Shown piece after piece: positions 1-7,511 of a stretch of DNA of 36,503 bases; the first letter of the stretch is position 1, and each line of letters starts with the position of its first letter. Made by a program: the position numbers and the translations under genes. The notes under the pieces are model-generated. The model was not told where the DNA came from. It did no database searches and saw only the letters and a program-made list of their open reading frames with translations. The stretch comes from Streptomycetaceae bacterium (GTDB taxonomy: Bacteria; Actinomycetota; Actinomycetes; Streptomycetales; Streptomycetaceae): NCBI GenBank assembly GCA_019243445.1, contig JAFAUH010000042.1:1-36503 (forward strand). Reading direction: 5' to 3'.

Positions 1-2
1 AC

Positions 3-116
3 GACCTCGCGCGGATCATCCGCGCCGACGTGCTCGACCACGTCCCCCGCGAGATCCACCGACTGACCGTCAGCCTGGCCAGCGGACAGGGCATCAACCT
101 CTATTTACCCCCATGA
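3..116 (+). CDS. C-terminal fragment of an unrecognised protein (cut by window edge)
   Basis: An open frame runs from the window edge to TGA at 114-116 and gives 37 residues starting DLARIIRADVLDHVPREIHR and ending GINLYLPP. The other two forward frames read less convincingly: one stops after 21 codons. No family was recognised from this tail, so no function is offered. The fourth-to-last codon is TTA (105-107), a rare codon in streptomycetes that depends on the bldA tRNA there. The next gene lies on the other strand and converges on it, with about 50 bases between. Confidence 0.5.
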   Translation, partial: DLARIIRADVLDHVPREIHRLTVSLASGQGINLYLPP

Positions 117-166
117 CCATCAACCCGATCACAACGGACCACCGTTAACAACCATTAACAACCGTG

Positions 167-757
167 TCATCGATCGACGACGCGCAGCTCGAACCAAGTC
201 GTCTTGCCGCGCGCGAGCAGATCGACGCCCCAGCGGTCCGACAGCTTGTCGATAAGGAAGAGGCCGCGGCCACTGATGTCGAGTTCGCCGACCGGCAGCA
301 GACAGGGCAGGCCGCGCGAGGGATCGCGTACTTCGACACGGATCCTGCTTCGGCGGCGCAGCATCCGCAGCCCGAAGGTGCGTGCTCCGGTGTGCCGAAC
401 GGCGTTGCCGACGAGTTCGGAGACCAGCAGCTCGCAGGTTTCGCCGAGCTGGGGCAGCGCCCACAGTCGTATGACGGCGAGGGTGAGCCGGCGCGCGGTG
501 GACGCGGACTCCGGGCGGGAGGTCAGCCGTACCTCGTCGACCGATGGATTGCCCAGCATGTCCAGCATGCTGGCATCCCGCTGCTCCAGGCTCTGCTCCA
601 GGCTCTGCTCCCGGCTCTGCTCCCGGCTCTGCTCCAGGGTCTGCTCCGGATTCCCGGCCGGGCTCGGAACAGACCCTGGCTGCGTGGGAATCCACGCAGC
701 CGCAGTAGTGGCGCCGGACCGCTGCATCTGTTCAATGCCTCCCCGATGACTCGCCAT
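167..757 (-). CDS. RsbW-like ATP-binding protein (anti-sigma regulatory factor family)
   Basis: A single GHKL/HATPase_c_2 domain fills roughly residues 75-196, as in the serine kinases that act as anti-sigma factors or their relatives. The N box is visible as ELVGNAVRHT, the G1 region as VEVRDPS, and the G2 region as GRGLFLIDKLSDRWG. Proteins of this size are abundant in Streptomyces and usually lack a known partner. The N-terminal ~60 residues are low complexity and contain a four-residue repeat (LEQS/REQS) encoded by 12-bp tandem units. The ATG at 757 has a weak ribosome site; an in-frame ATG at 727 sits 10 bases after GGGGAGG and is a good alternative start. The family call is firm; the role (sigma-factor or developmental control) is inferred. 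Confidence 0.85.
   Translation of the reverse strand: MASHRGGIEQMQRSGATTAAAWIPTQPGSVPSPAGNPEQTLEQSREQSREQSLEQSLEQRDASMLDMLGNPSVDEVRLTSRPESASTARRLTLAVIRLWALPQLGETCELLVSELVGNAVRHTGARTFGLRMLRRRSRIRVEVRDPSRGLPCLLPVGELDISGRGLFLIDKLSDRWGVDLLARGKTTWFELRVVDR
581..649. repeat. 12-bp tandem repeat, 5.7 units, in the ATPase gene
   Basis: Units ctgctccaggct, ctgctcccggct and close variants follow each other at an exact 12-bp period from 581. In the gene they encode alternating LEQS and REQS. The period is a multiple of three, so unit gain or loss keeps the frame. Confidence 0.9.
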
Positions 758-852
758 GACTTCATCATGACTACCCAGACGCGGCTTCGTGCCCGAACCG
801 GGGGAATTGGGGGAATTGACTGAGCAGAACGTCCTGCTTTCAAGGGTGTTGC

Positions 853-1620
853 TCAGGAAAACCTAGCCTTACCGGGCCCCTCTTCGACGAAGCTGCGCAT
901 GCCCGTCTGACGGTCCTCGGTAGCGAAGAGCCCCGCGAACAGGGCCCGTTCGATGGCCAGGCCCGTCTCCAGGTCGGTCTCCAGGCCGGCGTCCACGGCC
1001 TCCTTCGCGGCGCGCAGCGCATACGCCGGGCCGCGGGCAAGCCGGGCTGCCCAGGCGTATGCCTGCTCGTAGACCTCGGCGTCCGGGACGACGCGGTCGA
1101 CAAGGCCGAGCGACAGCGCCTCGTCGGCGCGGACCTGCCGGCCCGTGAAGATCAGGTCCTTGGTCTTGGCAGGGCCCACGAGACGGGAGAGCCGCTGCGT
1201 GCCGCCCGCGCCGGGGATCAGGCCCAGCAGGATTTCCGGCTGGCCCAGCTTGGCGCTCTCGCCCGCGATGCGCATGTCCGCGCAGAGCGCCAACTCGCAG
1301 CCGCCGCCGAGCGCGTAGCCGTTCACTGCGGCGATGACGGGCTTGGGGATGCGGGCAAGGGCGGTGAAGGAGTCCTGCAGGCCGCGGGAGCGGTCGACCA
1401 TGTCCTGGTAGCTCATGGCCTGCATCTCCTTGATGTCCGCGCCCGCCGCGAACACTTTCTCGCCGCCCCACACGACGACGGCGCGTACGTCGTCGCGGCG
1501 GGCGGCCTCCTCCGCGATCTCGCGCAGCCGGTCTTGGGTGGCGGTGTCGAGTGCGTTCATCGGGGGACGGTCGAGCCGAATGGTGCCGACGCCTTCGGTG
1601 GCCTCAAGGTGAACGGTCAT
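853..1620 (-). CDS. Enoyl-CoA hydratase/isomerase (crotonase family)
   Basis: The 255-residue product has the length and layout of a crotonase-fold enoyl-CoA hydratase, which adds water across the 2,3 double bond of acyl-CoA thioesters in beta-oxidation or related pathways. The oxyanion-hole segments are visible at residues 59-62 (AGAD) and 105-109 (GGGCE). The two catalytic glutamates expected of a hydratase are present as E109 in GGGCELALCADMRIA and E129 in GQPEILLGLIPGAGG, so hydratase activity is more likely than isomerase. The protein is cytosolic, with no signal peptide. The start ATG at 1620 lies only 27 bases past a strong hairpin (1647-1677), and its ribosome site (AGGTAG) is weak. 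Substrate chain length cannot be told from the sequence. Confidence 0.93.
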   Translation of the reverse strand: MTVHLEATEGVGTIRLDRPPMNALDTATQDRLREIAEEAARRDDVRAVVVWGGEKVFAAGADIKEMQAMSYQDMVDRSRGLQDSFTALARIPKPVIAAVNGYALGGGCELALCADMRIAGESAKLGQPEILLGLIPGAGGTQRLSRLVGPAKTKDLIFTGRQVRADEALSLGLVDRVVPDAEVYEQAYAWAARLARGPAYALRAAKEAVDAGLETDLETGLAIERALFAGLFATEDRQTGMRSFVEEGPGKARFS

Positions 1621-1646
1621 GGCCGGACTCTACCTGCGGGAAGGCG

Positions 1647-1677
1647 CGAAACGGCCCGCCAGAGGCGGGCCGTTTCG
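1647..1677 (-). terminator. Perfect 14-bp hairpin, probable terminator of the L,D-transpeptidase gene
   Basis: CGAAACGGCCCGCC (1647-1660) pairs with its exact reverse complement at 1664-1677 around a 3-base loop. It lies about 90 bases past the L,D-transpeptidase stop codon in its direction of transcription. No long T run follows, which is common for actinobacterial terminators. It is also just upstream of the enoyl-CoA hydratase start. Confidence 0.8.
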
Positions 1678-1768
1678 GTGGTCGCGCATATGTCACTGCA
1701 TGTCACTGGATGCCACTGCATGGCGGAGCCATTCCCCTGAGGGTGGTGGTGGGCGACGGGCAGGAAGG

Positions 1769-2713
1769 TCAGCTTCCGGCCACCCACTGCGACCAGGGCA
1801 TGTTCCAACCGTTGAAGCCATTGTCGGGTTGCACGGTCTTGTCGGGCGAGTGGGAGACCACTACGACATCACCGACGAGGGAGTGGTTGAAGAACCACGC
1901 GGCCGGTGTACTGGGGTCGCCGCCGCCCTTGACATCGTGCATGCTCACGCAGCCGTGGCTGACATTGGCCTTGCCGAAAACCGAAAGGTTGGACCAGTAG
2001 TTGCCGTGGATGAAGGTGCCGGACTGGGTGAGGCGCATCGCGTGCGGCACATCCTTGATGTCGTACTGGCCCTTGAACCCCACCGTCTCGCCGTTCATCT
2101 CGGTCGTCAGGTCCTTCTCGCTGATGACCATGGCGCCGTTGTAAGTGGTCTTGTCGGGCTGGCCGGCGGTGATCGGGATGGTCCTGATCGTCCGGCCGTT
2201 CTGAGTGACGCGCATCATATGAGTGCCGGCGTCGACGTAACTGACCTGGTTGCGGCCGATGGAGAACTGCACGTCCTTGGACTGGACGCCGTAGAAGCCG
2301 GGCGCACCCTCGACGCCACGCAGCCGCAGGTGGAGAGTGACCTGCGTGCCGGGTGCCCAGTAGTGCTGCGGACGGAAGTCGAGACGCTGGTTGCCGAACC
2401 AGTGCGGGACGACTGGGACGGACGGGTTGGAGGTAACCGTCAGCGCCTGCTCGACCGCCTCCTTGTTGGTGATCGGGTGGTTGAAGCTGAGTGACACCTC
2501 TTCGCCGACACCGTACGTAGCACCGGGGTCGACGTTGAAGTAGCCGATAAAGGTGTTCTTGGGTGCGCCGGTCGTGTTCGCTGCGGCCGGGGACACCTGC
2601 ACACCGTTGGAACCGGCCTGCGCCGCCGCGACACCGCCCGCCGTGGCCAGGAGCACAGCCGCGCCGAGCGCCAGGGCCGACAACCCTCGCTTGGCACCCA
2701 ACGTCGAACGCAT
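1769..2713 (-). CDS. Secreted L,D-transpeptidase (YkuD domain)
   Basis: This 314-residue protein forms or exchanges 3-3 peptidoglycan cross-links outside the membrane. Residues 1-33 look like a Sec signal peptide with a likely cut after AQA; no lipobox is seen. Residues ~50-155 fit an Ig-like domain of the LdtMt2 type. Residues ~155-285 form the YkuD domain with H236, and the catalytic motif SHGCVSM (H253, C255). A W-rich tail ends the protein. The open frame continues upstream to 2932, but ATG 2713 is preferred because it puts the signal peptide at the N-terminus and follows GGGGGAT at a suitable distance. The gene is monocistronic, with its own hairpin downstream. Confidence 0.93.
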   Translation of the reverse strand: MRSTLGAKRGLSALALGAAVLLATAGGVAAAQAGSNGVQVSPAAANTTGAPKNTFIGYFNVDPGATYGVGEEVSLSFNHPITNKEAVEQALTVTSNPSVPVVPHWFGNQRLDFRPQHYWAPGTQVTLHLRLRGVEGAPGFYGVQSKDVQFSIGRNQVSYVDAGTHMMRVTQNGRTIRTIPITAGQPDKTTYNGAMVISEKDLTTEMNGETVGFKGQYDIKDVPHAMRLTQSGTFIHGNYWSNLSVFGKANVSHGCVSMHDVKGGGDPSTPAAWFFNHSLVGDVVVVSHSPDKTVQPDNGFNGWNMPWSQWVAGS

Positions 2714-3020
2714 CGCCCGTATCCCCCGTATCGCACTCCGTGCCGACGGCTGGTCTTGCTCCACCTTGTCTCTCCCCTCGAACGACCGTACGCGGCCGCA
2801 CTCCGGACACGTGTGTGACACGCGCCACATAGCGATCTCTTCCGGCCGACGTCTGCCCATGCCCCCGCGGTTCCGCCGCGCTCCTTGCGCACGGCTCCGA
2901 TACGTCGGACACGTCAGCCGATAGATAACCATACGAATGGCTCGCCCAGGGCAAAGGGAAAGTCACCTTTGCATACCGCTCGGCCGTGCACGGGCACCGC
3001 GACCCGCCGCGCCCGTCCTT
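2714..3020. other. Intergenic, 307 bp: promoter region of the L,D-transpeptidase gene
   Basis: No convincing gene is seen. The stretch lies between the end of the DNA-binding protein gene and the transpeptidase start, with both genes on the minus strand. It holds a small dyad, CAAAGG-N8-CCTTTG at 2952-2971, inside a relatively A+T-rich patch (about 2925-2975), which is where a promoter would be expected. An open frame continuous with the transpeptidase crosses it but has no recognisable homology. Confidence 0.5.
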
Positions 3021-3941
3021 CTACCGTCCCGCAGCAGCGAAGGTGGGGCTGTGTGCACCGCGCACCGCGGCAGTGGCCGTCTTGGTGGCGCGCAGCGCGG
3101 CGCGGACGCGCGCGGCCCCGACGGTAACGGCGGCTCCAGTGCCGGACACGGCCGCCACGCGCGGGCCGAGGCCCGCGCAGGCCCGGCAAAGGCCCGGCCG
3201 CGGCGCGGGATCGTGACATCCCTCACACTCCGGGCGTGGGAGAACGGGGGCGCGGAGAGCAGCGGTGGGCGGCATTTTCCGCTCCAGGCGGTTGCGCAAC
3301 AGGGCGACTGGAGCATGCACGATCGGCGGCAGGCCGGGCAACAGGGCCTGGGCGAGGTCGCCCGGAGTGCTGCCGCGCTCCAGCCACTGTGCGACCAGCG
3401 GCGCCAGCTCGGCGGCCTCGGCCTGGCCCAGGCGCAGGCGCGGCTCTGGGCGGATCACCCGGAACAGCATCGCTACGGCCGCGCGTACCTCTTCGTCCGC
3501 TTCATCCGCTTCGTCTGTCTGGTGCCCGGCGGGGAGGGAGGGTATTTGTACCGGTTCCTTTACGGGAGGGGTGTCAGCCGGACCGACTGCCGCCTCGCCG
3601 AGTGCCGGACGTGTGGCATCCGGCGCCGGTATCCGTACCGGTAGCGCGAGTTGCGGGGTGTCGAAGACGTGGGCCTCGGAGCGGATGGTGCCGTCCGGCA
3701 TCCGGATTTTGTCGACGCGATAGTAGCCCGCTTCGGTCAGCTCCTTGAGGGCCTTGCGGATCGCGCCGCGCCCCTGGGGGCTGGAGTCGGCCATCTGACG
3801 CCCGTCCTCCCGCCAGCCGTCCTTGCGGGAGAGCAGGTCGGCCAGCAGCCCGCGCGCGGTGTAGCTGAGCTGGCGGTCCTGCAGCGCGGTGTTGGGCAAG
3901 ACGGTGAAGCAGCGCTGATGTTGGGTACGATGGATCTGCAT
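3021..3941 (-). CDS. Helix-turn-helix DNA-binding protein of a Streptomyces family
   Basis: The 306-residue product begins MQIHRTQHQRCFTVLPNTAL and continues through a winged-helix-like segment (residues ~25-85: LSYTARGLLADLL, then GAIRKALKELTEAGYYRVD). This matches a family of Streptomyces proteins whose N-terminus resembles replication-initiator or MarR-type winged helices. A Pro/Ala/Glu-rich linker follows. Near residues 240-255 is CEGCHDPAPRPGLCRAC, a probable four-cysteine zinc site. The C-terminal tail is Ala/Arg-rich. AGGAG lies 13 bases upstream of the ATG, slightly far, but the N-terminus agrees with family members as I recall them. DNA binding is likely; the target is unknown. Confidence 0.72.
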   Translation of the reverse strand: MQIHRTQHQRCFTVLPNTALQDRQLSYTARGLLADLLSRKDGWREDGRQMADSSPQGRGAIRKALKELTEAGYYRVDKIRMPDGTIRSEAHVFDTPQLALPVRIPAPDATRPALGEAAVGPADTPPVKEPVQIPSLPAGHQTDEADEADEEVRAAVAMLFRVIRPEPRLRLGQAEAAELAPLVAQWLERGSTPGDLAQALLPGLPPIVHAPVALLRNRLERKMPPTAALRAPVLPRPECEGCHDPAPRPGLCRACAGLGPRVAAVSGTGAAVTVGAARVRAALRATKTATAAVRGAHSPTFAAAGR

Positions 3942-4109
3942 CGGGAGGTTTCGGCTCCTGTTGTCGGACCCCGGGGTGTTCCACCACCGCCGGGGTCACC
4001 AATCTTCGGTTCACGATCAAGCAACGCACGCAGCCCCAAGCCACAACTGGGCCCAGCGCCAGCGGCGTTGAACCCAGTGTACGCGTGACGTGACGCTGAA
4101 TGAGCGCTC

Positions 4110-4328
4110 TCAGGAACTGAACTCGTGACGCTGGACGGCGGTGATGAACGCCGACCACGCCGACGGCCCGAAGGTGAGCGCCGGGCCGTCCGGATCCTTG
4201 CTGTCGCGGACCGGGACAACACCTGAGTCGACGTAAGCCGGTGCCCACTCAACGCAGTCACGCCCCCCATTACCGCTGTAGCTCGACGTGACCCACTCCG
4301 CGTGAGAGAGGTCAGGGGTGTTGCTCAT
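4110..4328 (-). CDS. DUF397 (BldB-like) small protein
   Basis: This 72-residue protein has the DUF397 pattern: LSHAEWVTSSYSGNGGRDCV near the N-terminus, then PVRDSKDPDGPALTF and WSAFITAV. BldB, needed for Streptomyces differentiation, belongs to the same family; members usually pair with an XRE regulator and may modulate it. The ATG (4328-4326) overlaps the stop of the upstream regulator gene as ATGA, so the two are translationally coupled. GGAGG lies just upstream of the start. The partner relationship is inferred from context and from WhiJ-like loci; no biochemical role is visible. Confidence 0.9.
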   Translation of the reverse strand: MSNTPDLSHAEWVTSSYSGNGGRDCVEWAPAYVDSGVVPVRDSKDPDGPALTFGPSAWSAFITAVQRHEFSS

Positions 4329-5155
4329 GTCGGAAGTTCCTCCATTACGGACCGGATGAACGCCGCCGATTTGCCAGGCGACAGGGCGCATGCCCTCAGT
4401 AGATCGTAGGCCCGTTGACGCTCGGCGACGATCCCCAGGTCTTCCAGCAGCGTCCCGGCCGTGATGCTCTCCTCGTAGGCCACCCGCGCACCATTGTCCA
4501 TGGTCATCAGCGTCAGCCTGCCCCCGAGCAACGCATGTCCCCCGTGCTCGAAGGGGAGAACCTGCATCACGGTCGTCGGCGTGAGCGCCAGCTCACCGAG
4601 ACGTACCAGTTGCGCCCGCATGACCGCCGGGCCACCGAAGCCGCGCCGCAACACCGCCTCATCAAGGATCAGGGAGTACTCGGGCGGAGGATCGGCGCGC
4701 AACAGCGCCTGCCGACTCAAGCGGGCTGTGACCAGCTCCTCGATCTCGTCCTGGGTCGCCTTCGGATTGGTCACCACGAACTGGGCGCGGGCGTAATCCT
4801 CCGTCTGTACGAGCCCGGGGACGACCTGACCGGCGTACTCCTCGATGAGCCGTGCCCCTGCTTCCAGTTCCATCACGCGCCGGAACTGGTCGGGGTGGAT
4901 CTCCTTGCTCGCGAGCCGGTACAGCTCCTCGAAGATGCCATCCGTGCCGAAGGCCACGTCCAGCATGGCCGGCAGCGACAGGGGCGGCATGGCCTCAGCC
5001 GTCTCGATACGAGACAGATGACTGCGACTGATGTTCACAATATCCGACAAGCCTTCAAGACTCATGTCTGCCCGCTCTCGATAAGCGCGCATCTTGGCCC
5101 CGAACAGGTGTCGGGCGCCTCGGTCGGGCGTCAGTTCGCGCGGTCGTGCCGGCAT
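4325..5155 (-). CDS. WhiJ-like XRE-family regulator with DUF5753 domain
   Basis: The 276-residue product has an N-terminal Cro/C1 helix-turn-helix (residues ~18-72, with MSLEGLSDIVNISRSHLSRI) and a C-terminal DUF5753 domain (~95-270, with IEEYAGQVVPGLVQTEDYAR and MQVLPFEHGGHALL). This is the architecture of WhiJ and its many Streptomyces paralogues, generally sporulation or secondary-metabolism regulators. The stop codon overlaps the start of the DUF397 gene. An imperfect operator-like dyad, CCTGT-N13-ACAGG (5199-5221), lies 44-66 bases upstream, between this gene and the divergent small gene, and could serve autoregulation. The family call is firm; the target genes are unknown. Confidence 0.92.
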   Translation of the reverse strand: MPARPRELTPDRGARHLFGAKMRAYRERADMSLEGLSDIVNISRSHLSRIETAEAMPPLSLPAMLDVAFGTDGIFEELYRLASKEIHPDQFRRVMELEAGARLIEEYAGQVVPGLVQTEDYARAQFVVTNPKATQDEIEELVTARLSRQALLRADPPPEYSLILDEAVLRRGFGGPAVMRAQLVRLGELALTPTTVMQVLPFEHGGHALLGGRLTLMTMDNGARVAYEESITAGTLLEDLGIVAERQRAYDLLRACALSPGKSAAFIRSVMEELPT

Positions 5156-5198
5156 CGCACGGCTCCCATCTCCCCAAGCAGAACGGGGGACATAAATA

Positions 5199-5221
5199 CC
5201 TGTTGATCGCCGTCATACAGG
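5199..5221. promoter_or_regulatory. Possible operator dyad in the XRE/small-gene divergent region
   Basis: CCTGT and ACAGG face each other across 13 bases in a locally A+T-rich 146-bp divergent intergenic region. The arms are short, so this is only a candidate site for the XRE regulator encoded next to it. Confidence 0.3.
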
Positions 5222-5301
5222 GCAACGCTTTGGCTACAAAAGGTAATTGCTCCCCGCCGGGGACCGCAGGCGAACGTACGGATTGATTGGCAGGCACGAC
5301 G

Positions 5302-5544
5302 ATGGAAGACAGGCAGCAGAAGGCAACCGAGAAGATCAGGGACGCCAAGAAGGCATGCAGCGAACTGGACGAAGCGCTCAGGGCCGTAGGAGTCAACCTG
5401 CCCTCCCTACGGCTCGACGCGGCCTCGTGCGTCGGCTCCCCCCCGCTCACGCTGATCCACCTGGGCCGCTGCAACGTAGCCACCGCCCGCGCACTCACCG
5501 CCGTCCTGCGGCCCGACTCCGCCACAGCCGAAGCAGCTTCCTGA
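5302..5544 (+). CDS. Small conserved actinobacterial protein of unknown function
   Basis: An 80-residue protein, MEDRQQKATEKIRDAKKACS at the N-terminus, with a later segment LPSLRLDAASC and LIHLGRCNVATARALTAVL. I recognise this pattern as that of small streptomycete proteins often encoded beside XRE/DUF397 regulators, but no function is known to me. ATG 5302 is chosen over the in-frame TTG at 5287 because family members start near MEDR; neither has a strong ribosome site. The gene is divergent from the XRE regulator and likely shares its control region. It converges on the GH79-like gene. Confidence 0.68.
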   Translation: MEDRQQKATEKIRDAKKACSELDEALRAVGVNLPSLRLDAASCVGSPPLTLIHLGRCNVATARALTAVLRPDSATAEAAS

Positions 5545-5656
5545 ATGCTTACGCTTCAGCCAGGCTTCTCTTCGCGGATGCGGTCGCGACTTCACTTCCG
5601 GACAGGGAACGGCATCAAGACTCTTCCGCGGTGCGAGGACATCCGCGCATGGCCCA

Positions 5657-7189
5657 CTACCGAGTGCTGTGAGTGGGGGTGAGCGTGAGGATCTCGGCGG
5701 TGCCGGCGGGCACGCTGATGGTGAGCGTGTTGCCGCCGACCTGGAAGGGAGTCGAGCGCGGCAGGGCCAGGTGTCCGTCGGCCGATACGGTCTGCCCGCC
5801 GAGGGTGATGCCGGTGGTGGCGGACAGGCTGCCCGCGGTCAGCTCAACCTTGCGGCCCGCGGCGAACGAGGCGCCGAGGCCGAGCCGGAGGGTGGTGGGG
5901 CCGCTGTGTGCCGGATCCTGGACATTGATGAGTGCGACGGTCATGGTGCCGTCGGTGTGCCTGAGGGCGAAGGCGCGCATGGTGGCCCATGCGGGGTTGT
6001 CGACCTGGAGGAAGTCTCCGGTGCCGATGAGGTGGACGGCGGCCAGGCCGTAGTACTCCGGTTGCGCGGCCAGCCGCCCGGCGGCCGCGTCGGCTGCTGT
6101 CGGCGCGCACAGCGGTGTGTAGTACATGTACAGCGGCTTGGCCGAGCCGCACTGCACGACAGTGCCGTGCAGGTAGTCCCCGGCCACGCCCTCGCGGGCG
6201 ATGGTCAGTTCATCGTCGAGTACCCACAAGGCCGAGGCGAACACGTTGCTCACGCCGTCCTGTCCCCCGCACGCCGCCGAATTGGACTCGTCCACCACGG
6301 CCGGCACGTGAAGCCTGGCGGCTTGGGCGGCAGCCTGCTCGGCGATCTGCCTCTCGCTGAGGTGGGCACCGGGGCCGAGCAGCTCCGCGACCGTCGGGTG
6401 CCCGCCGCACGTGCCGGAGACGAGCGGGTACTCGTGGCTGGTCAACTCCGCGATGTCGGGCCTGGCCAGTCGGGACTCGTTTGCCACGAAGTTGCTCTGG
6501 AAGGCCCAGTCGGGGGCGCCGGCGGCGTCCGTGCCCTCGAGCGCCACGCCGGGCGCGGCCTTCTTGATGGCTGCGGCGTAGGTCTCGAAGTCTTTGAAGT
6601 ACTGCTGGTAGTTGTGGGAGTACTGCGGGAAATAGTCGGGCTCGTTGCCGATCTCGATGGCCTGCAGGTAGGGGCCGAGGGACCGGGAGGCGTGGGCCGC
6701 CTCATCGGCCGCTCGCGACGGGTCGTTGTGTTTGAGGTTCACCCCGAGGATCACCTTCCAGCCGCTGGCCCGGGCCAGTCGGCCAAGGGCATCCAGGTCG
6801 GCCGGAGTGATCGTGGCGATGGACCAGGACGGTGCCTTTTCTCCGCGAGAAGTCCAAAACGTCTCATCTGAGAAGTTGGCGCCGATCCGGATCACCGAGC
6901 GGCCGAGGGTCCGCAGGTAGGTGGCCAGATTGCCGGACGTGAAACTGGGCAGCGCCAGATCAGATGCCTCGTACGACACTCCCAGGGAACTGTCCGTCAG
7001 CGAGGAGCCGGTGGTGCTCTGGCCGATCGTGACCACCTCGGCGGGGCTCTGGCCGATCGTGCGCCCCGGAGTACCGCCTGCCGACGCCAGGGGAGCGATC
7101 ACCGCCCCCAGCACGAGCGCAGACACGCAACTGAGAACAGACAGCCGCACACCACGAGACGCACGTATGAATCCGGCCGGACGACGCAT
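5657..7189 (-). CDS. Secreted GH79-like glycoside hydrolase (heparanase / beta-glucuronidase type)
   Basis: The 510-residue protein has a Sec signal peptide (residues ~1-37), a (beta/alpha)8 clan GH-A domain (~65-385) and a C-terminal beta domain (~400-505). The acid/base region is IEIGNEPDYF, with N182 and E183; the probable nucleophile is E301 in PAVVDESNSAACGG. The order and the C-terminal beta domain fit GH79, which cleaves terminal or internal glucuronides. The substrate could be plant or fungal glucuronidated glycans, but this is not readable from the sequence. GAGGGG sits 6 bases before the ATG. A 16-bp direct repeat (7016-7031 and 7046-7061) makes a duplicated TIGQS near the mature N-terminus. 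Confidence 0.85.
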   Translation of the reverse strand: MRRPAGFIRASRGVRLSVLSCVSALVLGAVIAPLASAGGTPGRTIGQSPAEVVTIGQSTTGSSLTDSSLGVSYEASDLALPSFTSGNLATYLRTLGRSVIRIGANFSDETFWTSRGEKAPSWSIATITPADLDALGRLARASGWKVILGVNLKHNDPSRAADEAAHASRSLGPYLQAIEIGNEPDYFPQYSHNYQQYFKDFETYAAAIKKAAPGVALEGTDAAGAPDWAFQSNFVANESRLARPDIAELTSHEYPLVSGTCGGHPTVAELLGPGAHLSERQIAEQAAAQAARLHVPAVVDESNSAACGGQDGVSNVFASALWVLDDELTIAREGVAGDYLHGTVVQCGSAKPLYMYYTPLCAPTAADAAAGRLAAQPEYYGLAAVHLIGTGDFLQVDNPAWATMRAFALRHTDGTMTVALINVQDPAHSGPTTLRLGLGASFAAGRKVELTAGSLSATTGITLGGQTVSADGHLALPRSTPFQVGGNTLTISVPAGTAEILTLTPTHSTR

Positions 7190-7511
7190 GGCAGCCCCTC
7201 ATCCCATCAGCAACGCAAAGCACCGCAAAGCACCGCGGCAGCAAACACGCGGCAGCCCACGTTAAGAGTCCCGGCAAGAACACGCCAAGAAGGAACATCC
7301 CTGTGCCTGGGGAATGCCCGTGCATCTCGAGGGGTAGAGAGCTTCAGGGAGCTGCTCCCCCCAACGCCATCCGCCGCAATGCGCCCGGACGCCGTGACTT
7401 CCGGTGTCGAAGCGGGAAGGACATCAAGGAGAACGGGACCCGCGCGCGGTAATGGGACGCCGCGCGCACGCCGTACGGCCTGGGGCCCGCAGAGCCGCGG
7501 GAGGCTGAAAC
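7190..7511. other. Intergenic, 322 bp: divergent control region of the GH79-like gene and glgX
   Basis: The two genes are transcribed away from each other, so promoters for both must lie here. No open frame of note is present. A direct repeat caaagcaccg is seen near 7214-7233. The glgX ribosome site GGGAGG is at 7499-7504. No clear operator dyad was found. Confidence 0.5.

Noticed and set aside
2714-2932. Upstream extension of the L,D-transpeptidase, including a TCPECG motif
   Set aside because: It would bury the signal peptide 74 residues inside the protein, and the methionine at 2713 has a better ribosome site.
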